A stretch of 64,000 nucleotides of DNA. Origin: Pegea sp. RAD2-039. Its lineage: Eukaryota > Chordata > Thaliacea > Salpida > Salpidae. This document shows, in pieces, positions 14,001 through 24,679 of the stretch. Every line of letters begins with the position of its first letter. Position 1 is the first letter of the stretch. The stretch is taken from positions 431,025 to 495,024 of the forward strand of contig JAQGEQ010000061.1 of assembly GCA_034620365.1 (NCBI GenBank), written 5' to 3'. Made by a program: the position numbers and the translations under genes. A model generated the notes under the pieces. It was not told where the DNA came from and did not search any database. It worked only from the letters and a program-made list of their open reading frames with translations.

Positions 14001-17000
14001 TCTTGGTGGGAACTTGATGAGGCAGCTTCTACCACAGGGGCGTCAATTAAAGCTGGCAGCTTGGTTTCTGCGGTACTGTCAGTGGTAGAAGTAGACGAAA
14101 TAAGATCAGGGGAACCTTGTACCGACCCTACACGAGGTTGGAAGAACTAGAAAGAAACAGTTTGAGTATTTAAATCGATTAATAGATGTTAGTGACTTCT
14201 TTCAAGTAATGATGCTTCTGTTTTAGCGGCTCTTTTATTGTATTCAGCAATATTTTATGAGCTGGTTCCCCGGCTGCCTGCTGCTTGCTTCCCCCATCAA
14301 CTTGCGAGTCTTCTGCTGACGCTGGTTGTTGACTGGTACATGGTACAAGAGTTAGCTTCGCCATCGTTTCTTAGAAAAGAAAATGTTGCAAATTACCAAC
14401 TGGTTTTAGTTGGAACCAGCGACTGGTTTTAGTTGGAACCAGCGACTTACCGGCACTTTCGGGAAATTGTATTGAAGACGGAACTACTTCTAGCGGAGTA
14501 ATATCAGTGAAAGAACTCGATGTTGTTGGCTGATCCATATTTGAAGTCTGAATCGATTGTAAGGTATTAATTGTGAACAAGGAAGTGATGCAAGTACCTC
14601 AAGGATGCTGACAGTGTCTTGCTTGTCAGGAGGAGTCATAAATTCTTTAGGGGTCATCAGGTGAGGAGTGTTTGTAGGACTCGTAACATCCGGTGCTGTT
14701 TGTTGATCTGTTTCTTCAATTGATTTCGTCTCTTCTGTATCTGACAGATGATCCTGCAAATTAAAGATGATTGAGATGATAAAGATGACCTCTTCTTCTA
14801 CCTCATTGGATTGGGTTGATTCCTCTTCAGCCGAATACGAACATACGCTCTTCTCATCAACTAAATCTTCCTCTAGATCTGATCCTTTGTTCTCATCTTC
14901 TTTATCCTCTTCAACTTTTATCATTTCTTCTTTTGCTGTGAACCAATCAAATCACAAAACGACCAACAAGCACCACCAGGAGGGAGGGGTACCTTTCAAA
15001 CATTCTTTCTCTACGGCGTGTAAAGGCCGACCCGAGTGCAGTTTAAATGTCACGTTCATCTTCGTAAGACTCCTACACGACACAGATGATGAAGACGCAG
15101 AGGAAGATGATGAAGACACAGATGAAGATGATGAAGACACAGATGAAGATACAGATGAAGATGATGAAGATACAGATGAAGATGATGAAGATGATGAAGA
15201 CACAGATGAAGATGATGAAGACACAGATGAAGATGATGAAGATACAGATGAAGATGATGAAGATACAGATGAAGATGATGAAGACACAGATGAAGATGAT
15301 GAAGACACAGATGAAGATGATGAAGATACAGATGATGAAGACGCAGAGGAAGATGATGAAGACATAGATGAAGATGATGAAGAAACAGATGAAGATGATG
15401 AAGACATAGATGAAGATGATGAAGATACAGATGAAGATGATGAAGACACAGATGAAGATGATGAAGACACAGATGAAGATACAGATGAAGATGATGAAGA
15501 TACAGATGGAGATGATGAAGACACAAACAACGACTTACTTTTGTTGAATAGCTAAAAGTCGCAGAGTGACATCTTTAGAATCATCATCATTTTCATCTTT
15601 TGTTTCTGCAAACACATCCACATGTCATCAACATCTAAAAATGATGACGTCATCATCCCTACCGCTTTTAATCGAGCTTTCTGAATCAGTATCGGAAGAA
15701 TAGTGATCATCTATGAATGTTACATCATCAGCATCGAGATCATCTTCTTCACAGTATTTTCGGCTCATTCCCATAAACTCGAAGCTAATTAGCGGTGATA
15801 GTAGGTTGTAGTGCGCGAAAGATACCGCGATCATGTGATCTTCTTGATCGTTGTGGATGAACCGAAGGACATATAAGACCTTTAGAAGAAAGTTGAAAAG
15901 GTCATCTCATGGGTTGACATGCAATTGGTCATCAAATGAAGTACTTGTGATGAAGTTGTATTGTCATGTTGACACATCGGGTTTGTTTCATTTCTTTTTA
16001 TGACTTTATCAAATTATTTTTAACTATTTTATTTCTACTGAAGGTTTGTAGTTGAAATTGAATTGAATGAAAAAGTTATAAATATATAGAAGTGAAGTTT
16101 TAGTAGCATCACTAACAAACTGCCTGATTCAACAAAAACGTGCAATTGTCATTTTGAGGTCATTAAAGTTCAAATTACAAACAAAACAGCTGATCACATC
16201 AGCAGCAAGTGGCTGACACAACGTATTTTCCCGATAATTTGTTTTTATCAACGATTTTGTTCTAAATCTACTTCAATCATCCAAGTACTCACACTTCGGT
16301 GAAAATCGGAGATCATCAAGAACTCCGAGTTACGGCTGCAAGTAAAATGAAGATCAGGTTCAATCTCAGATTCATCTGAAGATCCAAATCTGATCGTCTG
16401 TTGAAGAAAAACATGAAGCTGATAGCAGCGTGGGTTTATTTTGGCACTGACCTGAAAACAGATCCATTTGACTGTACACCAGATTTTTAACTCACGATTT
16501 TTACAGCATCCAGTCAACACATACCTCCAAAAGACTCTATCAGTAAAAAATGTTTAAAGCAGGAAGAAACCAAATTGGGTTTTACTTCGAGTTTCGAACA
16601 GTATCATCTAAAAACTTGATGGCAGAAATGGGTGAATCACCATGTGGCTTCCAACAATGTAATCTGAAACAAATAAAGAGTAGAAGCAGTTGGTGGAAGA
16701 AGCAGCTGATTACTCGAGGGGCTTCACTTTCAGTCGACCGTCTAATTGCCAGAATTTGAACTCTCCAATCGAGTTGGTGATTGCGACCACGTTGCCATTG
16801 GGAGAAAGGTGACAGTCAGTGATGGTCTACAAGTGATTGGACATGAATTGGTCGGATTCAATATTTACTATCTTACCTGTGATTGGTTATCGATGATTGC
16901 AAACGGATGAGGTTGGATCAATCGTGTCTTCTCACCAGGTTTCTTGGATGCTTCACTCAAATTACAAATGACCACCTTAAAAGAGCTTCAAAATTTGAAA

Positions 17001-18810
17001 GAGTTTGAAGAAGAAGCAAGTTACTTTTGAGTTGTAAGTGATGGCGATTGAAAAATCACTTTTAGGATCATTAAGGATCTTTGAGTCATCAACAAAACCA
17101 TCGGATCCTTGATACTCGTTCAAATTGACCACCCTCATCCAGGTGACCCGATAATTGACTAACTCGCCACTTGGTGGCGCAGAAGCGGGGATTTGAAATT
17201 TGAAGAGGAGTTCATATCTAAATGAGATTAATGAAGAAAGTAGAAGATAGATTTGAGATTAAAACCTTGCATCATCAACACCAGGTCCAATTATGATCCT
17301 GAATATATAAGCCCCAAATTCAGAATCTACAACAGCTAGTAGATAACTGAGCGGATTGAAGAAAGACACATCACAAATATATCCTTTAAAATCTTTGATT
17401 AAAATCCTTGATTGATCAATAACAGACATAACTCGAAGAGAATGACCGTTGCGTCCTAAAAACAAATCTAGTTGATATATTGAACGTGAAATATGAGATG
17501 TGAAAACCTTTAATGCTGTAAGCTACATGAGTCTTGTTGGCACTGATGATTTTTCCGGGGTAACAATGCTTTTCCCATTCATAGCGAGTTAGATCACCAA
17601 CTTTTATCTAATTTCAATCAAAAGTTAATATATATTTTTTAACTGAGTTTAAAAAACGTCAAAGGTTAGAAAGAAGTTAAAAGTTTCTGATAAGCACACT
17701 TCTCAGCACCTTTGACCACCAAGATAACAATTTCTTAGCTAGGTGTTGTTAGCCGAGGAGGTTTTTCAACGCAGTGCAAGTGTTTTGGTAAAACGCGACG
17801 AGAAATCAAAGCTTTGGTCACGTTGAGATAGGTACAAGTGAAATTGCTTACATTGTTGCTACCAGAGCTTTGAGCTTCAGTTTCAGTCGAAGAATCAGCT
17901 TTGATGTAAACGTCTTTCTTGGTTAGATGGATTGCTTCACCATCTTCATTCATAGCTAGATCACTGTTGAAGAAGGCCTTTGATTTATATATTAAATCTT
18001 GAACTTTTTATAAAAACTATCCACAAAAAATTGAAATATTTGATTGATGCTATAATATTGGTTTGAAAAAGTTTTTACAATTATATTTCTTCAGATAACA
18101 TTTTTAAAAATCTCATAAAATATTTTCTCAAATCAATTAAAATATTTGAATAATTGTCAAATTATTGTAGTTTTAAGAATTCGAGATTTTTCATGTAAAG
18201 AAGTTTACATGATTTGGACTTTATCATCGTCTTCACTCGCATCATTATCGTTTTCATTTCTTCTTTTCATCGGTAGTTGGTTATTCTAAAAAAATTGTGA
18301 AAAATTCTAAATCATAAATACAATGAATGAAATATAAGAAAATTTGAAAATGGTTTCATTTGATCAGATAATAGAAAAATAAAGTAGATAATTCAAAGTA
18401 CAATAAACAATAAAAATCACCAGAATTTAAAGAGATTAAATTTGATGAAAGTTTATAAAAAATATCGTTAAAAGGAACAAGTAGATAATGAATTCAACTT
18501 TTAAAATGTCTAAAAAATAACCAAAAAATAGAAATTAATGATTCGATGACCATAATCTCGACAAAAGGTAGTTGGGATTTAATCAGTTAAACATTATTGT
18601 TATAAATTTGATCTTAATACAAACCTTGTTCTCATTTTCTACAGATTCATCCAAATCATCAGTGTTCGGTGTTGAAACTAGAAAATAATTTATTTATAAA
18701 TTGCTTCAAAATTATCATTTATTGGTGATTATATTGATAAGAAAAAGTAAAAAGATACCTTCATCATCTTGGTTTAAAGAAGGTGAAATTTTCAACATTT
18801 GTTTCAGCAT
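11100..18810 (-). CDS. EDC4: Enhancer of mRNA decapping 4 (Ge-1/Hedls)
   Basis: P-body scaffold that joins DCP1 and DCP2 to stimulate mRNA decapping in the cytoplasm. Thirty exons: 18810-18759, 18677-18625, 18285-18209, 17963-17852, 17607-17508, 17455-17266, 17217-17025, 16975-16877, 16826-16714, 16663-16586, 16536-16452, 16397-16293, 15879-15663, 15605-15539, 15072-14993, 14935-14802, 14753-14598, 14547-14451, 14369-14197, 14146-13894, 13401-13341, 13284-13179, 13126-12946, 12897-12649, 12601-12486, 12293-12128, 12070-11902, 11851-11674, 11520-11357 and 11295-11100. Phases close to 1339 aa (human protein about 1400). Evidence: N-terminal WD40 region (LSPNGNVVA, KFWQLDG, LTGCCKNRELKIWCTV), the MTPKEFMTPP motif in the Ser/acidic linker, long coiled coils and the C-terminal alpha-helical Ge-1 domain (LTQPILLSLIQQLSADL). 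Exon 19 ends in a weak donor (gtcact); that junction is the least certain. Confidence 0.95.
12385..12475 (-). mobile_element. LINE 3'-end fragment in EDC4 intron 25
   Basis: On the minus strand this intronic piece reproduces the extreme 3' end of the array LINE: a GTGTGTTAGCG-GAGGTGCTCTCTT block followed by the AAATAAATAAAA-type tail. It is about 80-90 bp, 5'-truncated and in the same sense as EDC4. Its tail places AATAAA inside the intron. Confidence 0.8.
13480..13492. promoter_or_regulatory. Perfect RFX X-box-like palindrome
   Basis: The 13-mer GTTGCCAGGCAAC is a perfect inverted repeat with a 1-bp centre and matches the known RFX-factor X-box form. It lies in EDC4 intron 20, at the edge of a small dispersed repeat, so function is only a possibility. 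Confidence 0.4.
13488..13585 (+). repeat. Small dispersed repeat in EDC4 intron 20
   Basis: About 90 bp similar to 17697-17785 in EDC4 intron 4, in the same orientation. Shared blocks are ACTTCTCA, CGACCACCgAA or GACCACCAA, GTTGTTAG and CGAGGAG with a following T-run. It has no coding content, and neither a tRNA-type B box nor terminal repeats were seen. Confidence 0.6.
14402..14447 (+). repeat. 22-bp tandem duplication in EDC4 intron 18
   Basis: The stretch GGTTTTAGTTGGAACCAGCG occurs twice, directly adjacent with period 22, in the short intron between exons 18 and 19. This is a recent local duplication, intronic only. Confidence 0.85.
15073..15538. repeat. 21-bp minisatellite forming EDC4 intron 14
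   Basis: The whole 466-nt intron consists of a 21-bp unit (plus strand ACAGATGAAGATGATGAAGA plus C) with variants and occasional 12-bp short units. In the EDC4 sense it reads TCTTCATCATCTTCATC, a continuous pyrimidine-rich tract, flanked by a strong donor (gtaagt at 15538) and an acceptor (tgtag ending at 15073). The exons on each side continue the EDC4 homology without a gap (exon 14 ends AIQQ, exon 15 resumes LTKMNVTFKL), so it is intronic. Both strands are open: poly-Ser in the EDC4 sense, Asp/Glu-rich on the other. Confidence 0.85.
17697..17785 (+). repeat. Small dispersed repeat in EDC4 intron 4
   Basis: Second copy of the element at 13488-13585, about 70 percent alike by eye. It sits between exons 4 and 5. 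Confidence 0.6.
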
Positions 18811-20104
18811 TTTAGTCTGAAGATTCATTCTTTTTTATACAAATAGTTGCTTATTATTGAGAAAAATACTTTAACAAAACACCTGCAAGAAGAAAGTGAA
18901 AAGCTAGAAGTTGAAGATACTGCTAAGAGTAGAAATGAATTATCATACAAGCAACATTGGTTTTGTCGTTTTATCAGCTCTGCACCAATCAAAAAACAAA
19001 TGTACCATAATTCAGTGTAGCAACTTTTAATCATTAAGAAAGCCATTTAATTGTGAAATAAAACTATAACCACAGTGAATAAATAATCATTATAATAAAG
19101 TCATACAATTCAATTAAACTTTTAATTAAATTTATTCAAATTATTTTTAAAAAGAATTACTTAAAATTTATTTAATAATTGAATATTTTATTATAAAATT
19201 GAAAATTTGTAAACAAGACAAGTTACAGATCAACAAACAAATATCAAATGTCACTTATATGCCATCAGGTTACAGTACCATTAAAACAAAAAGAAAAATG
19301 CAAAAGCATTAATATAAAAATAAGTTAACACAAAGTTAAGTGAAGTTTGAGAAGTGATTAGATGGACTTTTTCATGCAAACAAAACACAAATTGCTAATC
19401 AACAATGTAGTAAATGTTATCTGTAAAAATCAGAAGTGAAAAAGATCAATACAGAATCAGTAAAATATGAAAAGAAATTATGAGCTTGTGACATTAGGTT
19501 GATATGAAATAAAAATTTGATAGTTTTTCAGTTGTTACAGATTAGATTTTGAACGAAAGGAAGGGAAAATTCAAATCAATAAAATGAATTTTAAGGCGAT
19601 TGCAAAATGATGTAGCAAGCATTTTAAAGCTTGTATAATAAGGCCATTAAAACTTTTACAATTTTACAAATCAGTTGCAGTTATATATTAAATGAACGAA
19701 AAGTTATTAAAGAAAAGCATTTAATTTTTATAACAAAACCACATAAAATCATATATTTTGTTATATTGAGATATTTTTTTCAATGTGCATTTCATCTATA
19801 TATGTCTTGATTTCATAAATTTACTGTCATTACAAAACATTCACTGATCACAATTTACTTAAAACTATAAAAATAAACTTCATTTTGCAGATTTTGGAAA
19901 ATTTATTCAAACAGATCTTCTTCAGAATAGAGATGGAAATAATAAAAGTAATCTTAGGCCACTTAGATGAGGGGTACTCATGAAGAGATATAAACTTTTG
20001 AAGCTACAGAAGACAGTTTAAAAAAGAAATTATCATTTTGCAAATAAGTCACAACATTAATATGACAATGGGTTTAAAAATTATGAAAAAGTAAATGAAA
20101 TTAG
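18811..20104. other. Intergenic between EDC4 and the CAS gene
   Basis: Holds the EDC4 upstream region and the CAS-gene 3' UTR. AT-rich, with no further gene seen. Confidence 0.5.
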
Positions 20105-22420
20105 TTAAAGAAGCTGATAAAGAAGGGCTTTCAGCTGAGTAGCACATGTAGCAATATCATTTAATCTATCGACTACATCTTGCAAAGCAATTTTTGAAGG
20201 CCATTGATGAACAGCAGATTTTGTAGATGAAACTAATCGACGGATTGTGGCCCACATGGCCTCACATTGCTGGACCAGTGACTTTTTGGGCAATTTCAGG
20301 TCTACTTTTTCTTCAATGCACTCTGAGACTAACACAACTTTGTTTGCTGACAAGATAACTTGCTTGGTCAGTCCCACAAAGTCCTTGGGAGCGTTTCTTA
20401 CCTCAATGCTGTCGTAGACTTTCAATATTGAGGTTGAAAGATCAACCATCAATTGATTGACATCAATTTCCAACTTCAAAACTTTACGTTGAGATTTTTG
20501 AGGTAAATCAAACTTTTTATGAGGACTATTTGGATAATCTTTTAGCTCATTCAGCTTTGAGAGATTTGTTGTCAAATTAAAGTTACTTTCATCATTTGAG
20601 TTGACAACATCAAGCTCAGGACTCGCTTCAGGAGAACTTTGAAAAGAAACATAGTCATAATCATCCAACCATTCATTTTCCACATGATCATTAGTTGATG
20701 CCTCATTCATATTCTTGTTTGGTAAAGAAGGTAAAGGACGTGCCTGAAGAGCTTGTAAATCTTGAAGTGATTTGGTATCTTTTGATTGGTTGGTAGAAAA
20801 TGAGTTTAGGGAATCTGATCTAGAAGCTGTTGAAGAACGATCTGTAGAGAAGATATATTGAGCATGGGTATGAATGAAGATAGCCATTTGTCCAACGTCA
20901 TCACTAACAGCTCTTGATGACATCACAAAGCTATCAATAGCATCCAACTTGATAGGATTCAATGAGTCATCTTCATCTGTAGTTGTGGAAACGTTCCATT
21001 GTGATAATTGTAACTCATCTATTGCATTCTGTAACATTTTAAAATCTTCTTTTAAAGGTAGTATATACTTTCGAAAGGCTTCTTGTACATGTAAAGGGGC
21101 TCTGTCTTCATTTGTCAACAATTTTTTTCCAAAAGTATTACAGAAACATCCATCACTAAATTCAACAAAATCTTTCACCAGAGATAAAATATTGAAAAAC
21201 AAATTTTTGATATTATCCAAATTTTCTGATATGTTTAAAGAATTTTTCCAACCTTCATATACCATAGTAAGCAAGTCTGATACAGAATCTTCAACATTCT
21301 TCTTCAGCGTGATCATTTTTTGTAGTCCATCTTCATAACTTAAATGTATTTCATTATATTCAATCATTAAATCAGTTATCATACTAGTACTTGAACTTCT
21401 AGATATCATAGACAAACGTTTGCTGTCAGTTCCATGACTGCCAGCATCATTACTAATAGTCAGATCTTGTAACAAACCATCAACTACGTCATCATCATTT
21501 GATGGAGCTTTCTTTCTCATCAAAGTATTTTGTTTATTAACTTGAGGAGGGACATCATAAACATAATTTTGATTATCACTTATTTTTTTCAAACTTAACT
21601 GATTCTTCTTTTGAGAGCCTTCAGAAAACTCTCGTCTCATTCGTCTCAAACTATTTAATCCAGATTTTCCATAAGACACACTCTTTAGTGTACTAGGTTG
21701 TGGTACATCATACACAACATCTACATCCTCTACAGATGGTTGAGGATTAGACATTCTACGTAAAGTAGATGGAATATCATAAATACTTTGAGTATCCAAA
21801 ACATTGATCATCTCTTTTGAGCTCATTTGATTCACTCTAGTTGGTGGAACATCATATACTTCTTCAGCACCATTTTGAGAGATATAAACTGTTCTAATAG
21901 ACTGAGAACCTTTAGGGACAGTAGGTGGTATATCATAAATATCATTAAAATTAGAAGCCATTTGGCTATTTGGGATATTATAAATTTCTTGATCATCAGA
22001 AATGTTAGATGGTTTTCTGATCATTGATTTTCGTATTGAAGGTATATCATACACATCTTCTTTATTAAACCAAGTCCTAGGTGTATCATAAACATCATTT
22101 ATGGATTGAATATTATCAACACTTGTAGGAGGCAAACTTCTTGGAACATCATATTCTTCTTCTGATTCAAACAGCTTTTTATCTTTAACTACTAGTTGAG
22201 ATTGTGGTATATCATAAGCATCACTATCAACTGCTATTGGTAGTAACCTCAACCTATTGCCAGGTGCTATGCCCTGTCTACCGTGTAAAGAACATAGCCA
22301 CCAGCCTTCCAGACCAGATGTATTTTGTTCTAATACTTCAACAATATCTCCCCGTTTAAACTCAAGTTCATCGCTTGACTCCGCAACATTAGCATAAATT
22401 GCTTTGGCCAAAACACTCAT
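20105..22420 (-). CDS. CAS-family scaffold protein (p130Cas/BCAR1-NEDD9 type), intronless coding region
   Basis: Adaptor at focal adhesions that is tyrosine-phosphorylated by Src/FAK and recruits Crk-type SH2 proteins. A single 771-aa open frame shows every CAS module in order: an N-terminal SH3 (residues about 3-62, with GLEGWWLCSLHGRQGIAPGN, nearly the vertebrate motif); a substrate domain (about 65-300) with ten YDxP/YNxP repeats, the Crk SH2 sites; a Ser-rich four-helix region (about 340-520); the Src SH3 site RPLPSLP (about 560) and the Src SH2-type site DYDYV (about 590); and a C-terminal FAT-like domain ending at 771. The ATG at 22420 directly precedes the SH3 domain, as in orthologues. 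Vertebrate paralogues are split by introns, including one near the start codon; here the coding region is uninterrupted. Invertebrates usually have one CAS gene, so I do not choose between the BCAR1 and NEDD9 names. Confidence 0.94.
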   Translation of the reverse strand: MSVLAKAIYANVAESSDELEFKRGDIVEVLEQNTSGLEGWWLCSLHGRQGIAPGNRLRLLPIAVDSDAYDIPQSQLVVKDKKLFESEEEYDVPRSLPPTSVDNIQSINDVYDTPRTWFNKEDVYDIPSIRKSMIRKPSNISDDQEIYNIPNSQMASNFNDIYDIPPTVPKGSQSIRTVYISQNGAEEVYDVPPTRVNQMSSKEMINVLDTQSIYDIPSTLRRMSNPQPSVEDVDVVYDVPQPSTLKSVSYGKSGLNSLRRMRREFSEGSQKKNQLSLKKISDNQNYVYDVPPQVNKQNTLMRKKAPSNDDDVVDGLLQDLTISNDAGSHGTDSKRLSMISRSSSTSMITDLMIEYNEIHLSYEDGLQKMITLKKNVEDSVSDLLTMVYEGWKNSLNISENLDNIKNLFFNILSLVKDFVEFSDGCFCNTFGKKLLTNEDRAPLHVQEAFRKYILPLKEDFKMLQNAIDELQLSQWNVSTTTDEDDSLNPIKLDAIDSFVMSSRAVSDDVGQMAIFIHTHAQYIFSTDRSSTASRSDSLNSFSTNQSKDTKSLQDLQALQARPLPSLPNKNMNEASTNDHVENEWLDDYDYVSFQSSPEASPELDVVNSNDESNFNLTTNLSKLNELKDYPNSPHKKFDLPQKSQRKVLKLEIDVNQLMVDLSTSILKVYDSIEVRNAPKDFVGLTKQVILSANKVVLVSECIEEKVDLKLPKKSLVQQCEAMWATIRRLVSSTKSAVHQWPSKIALQDVVDRLNDIATCATQLKALLYQLL

Positions 22421-24679
22421 TATTATAGTTTATTAACAAAATGCACATCTAAACAAAATCAGAAGCTTTTTAATGTTTTTATCGTATTAACAAAGAAAGG
22501 ATTGCAGATAAATTTACAATCAAGCTAGGTGAAATGTTCAATGTATGATCATTATGTAAATTTTAGGCAGGCAATAAGAAGTTTTAGAATAAAACAAAGT
22601 TAAACTAAATAAGTTTAAGTTTAATAAACACCTCAATCTACAAAGTTATAAAGTTGTATAAAACTTGATGCTAATACTTTTATTGTTTTAAAACATATTT
22701 TAATATACTTATAATGAAAATATATACAAATATACACCTAATTGTAATCTTTTTCTAAAAATAAAAACCTAATAAACTCTCTAAAAAGTTCAAACTTGTT
22801 CACAATAATTAAATTTTAATATTCTAAATCATATAAATAAGAACTAAATATAGGTTTTTTAATGTTATCAACTATTTACACTATACATTATTAAAACTGA
22901 ATAATATGTTACAAAATAGAGAGCTGATATACTTATATGGATATTTCCAAAATATATAAATAAATAAAAATAAACAAAAATTTTATTTTTTTATAAAAAC
23001 TTATTAGTCAACATATATTTGAAAGCTGATTTGAGTATAAGCATTACAATTATCAATGAATTTAAATTTACAAGAGAAAGAAAAAATGTGTTAAGATTAA
23101 TATAAATAGACATGTTATTATAGAACTACTTAAATATAATTAAATTGAAAAAAGTTAGGTTTAATTGAAACTTTTATAACAAATCTAAAAAAATTATAAT
23201 CAAAATTATAAAATAAATAAAAACCAGATTCACAACAAATTTTTTACAAAAACATAAAAAAATTTGATTTACAAATATTTCATTATATGTTAAGCTTTCA
23301 AAGTTTAATAAAGTTAAATTATATAAAAATAAATATACAATTTATTAATTTAAAATACACAAAATATTAAATATGAAAGAGAAAAACTGAAAAATAAATT
23401 TAAATTTCAAATGATTGAATAATAGTTATTCAAAATATTCAATTAAAAAAAAGTCCAAAATTAAAATAAAATTAAAAATTTTTTTTTTAAAAACAAAATA
23501 TTTTAGACTATAATATTCAAAACATCAATTATAACTACTTATATAATGTTCAACTCAATATAGTGTTTAAAGTATCTAAAAAATTTATAAACTAATAAAA
23601 TCATAAAAAACCACAATAATTTTCTGCTGAATAACTGATAATAAATTGAGAAATAAAATATGTTAAAGTAAAAATAGCTTTGTCCTAGAATTAGATGATC
23701 AAAATAAATAATAAAACAATTTCTTATTTATTTCTAAAGATATTGAAAAATTATAAATAAGTTTTATTTAAGTTATGTGTTGATCTTTATGTAATCTAAT
23801 TCAGAGCACCTTATCTGGTTAAAATATCTTAGTTCACACTTTCTTTACAAATTAATTTTAAAACTAATTTCTTAAACTTAATTTATATTATTCAATGTCT
23901 TATGGTAAAATCATTAGCAAGCATCTTAGCAATAAACCCAAAATGAACAATTATAGAAAGCACTAAAAGATGGTTTGATCAGACATAATATAAATTCAAC
24001 CGAAAAAATGAGCTTCCTTACTCAAAGAAATGTGAAAAAGTGGCTTTATTTACATGCATTAAAGTTTAGATGAAACGGTCATATTTAAATAGGACTCAAA
24101 GTATCTTTGATCTTCACATACAAGTAAAATTTATTTTTAAAAGTTAGCAGGTTTTATCGACAAAAAACTATTACAAAAATTTTTAGACAATGTTATAATA
24201 TATAGATTGCTTTAGATGATGATTTTTAATTAATTTATTAAATTAAATTATTCTATTATTATAAAATTTGACTGAAATTTGCATGTTCCTACTTACTATT
24301 TTACATGTTAATACTATTATTATTATTTATTTTCTTATAATTAACCGACTTATAAGATACAGATTATTAAAAAGTTTATATTATCGTGCACAATTGATTA
24401 TAAAAAATTTTAAAACTTGAATTTACTTTACAAGAGTACTTTATCCTTAAAGTTAGTGAAATCAAGTAGTTTTCCTGCTTTTACAAGAGAGTAAATACAG
24501 ACTTACAGATACTTACTTTTTATGCAAGATCCCTGCTGTTTCATTTTATCTTTTATGTACATAATCTTTGATGATGTACTTTAAAAACTCTTAAACATTT
24601 CGTAAAACCTTACTTTTAACAAAAAAATCTTATTAGGAAGTTTTATTATAACAGTATTAATCTAATTTAACTGTAATGT
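22421..24679. other. Gene desert, no gene seen
   Basis: Very AT-rich, with homopolymer runs and no frame longer than about 60 codons. It probably includes the CAS-gene promoter; nothing specific is recognisable. Confidence 0.6.

Noticed and set aside
14767-15555. 262-codon Asp/Glu/Thr-rich plus-strand frame and 192-codon poly-Ser minus-strand frame
   Set aside because: Both are by-products of the 21-bp minisatellite inside EDC4 intron 14; the flanking exons join in phase without it.
20874-21338. 154-codon plus-strand frame
   Set aside because: Antisense shadow of the CAS-scaffold coding region.
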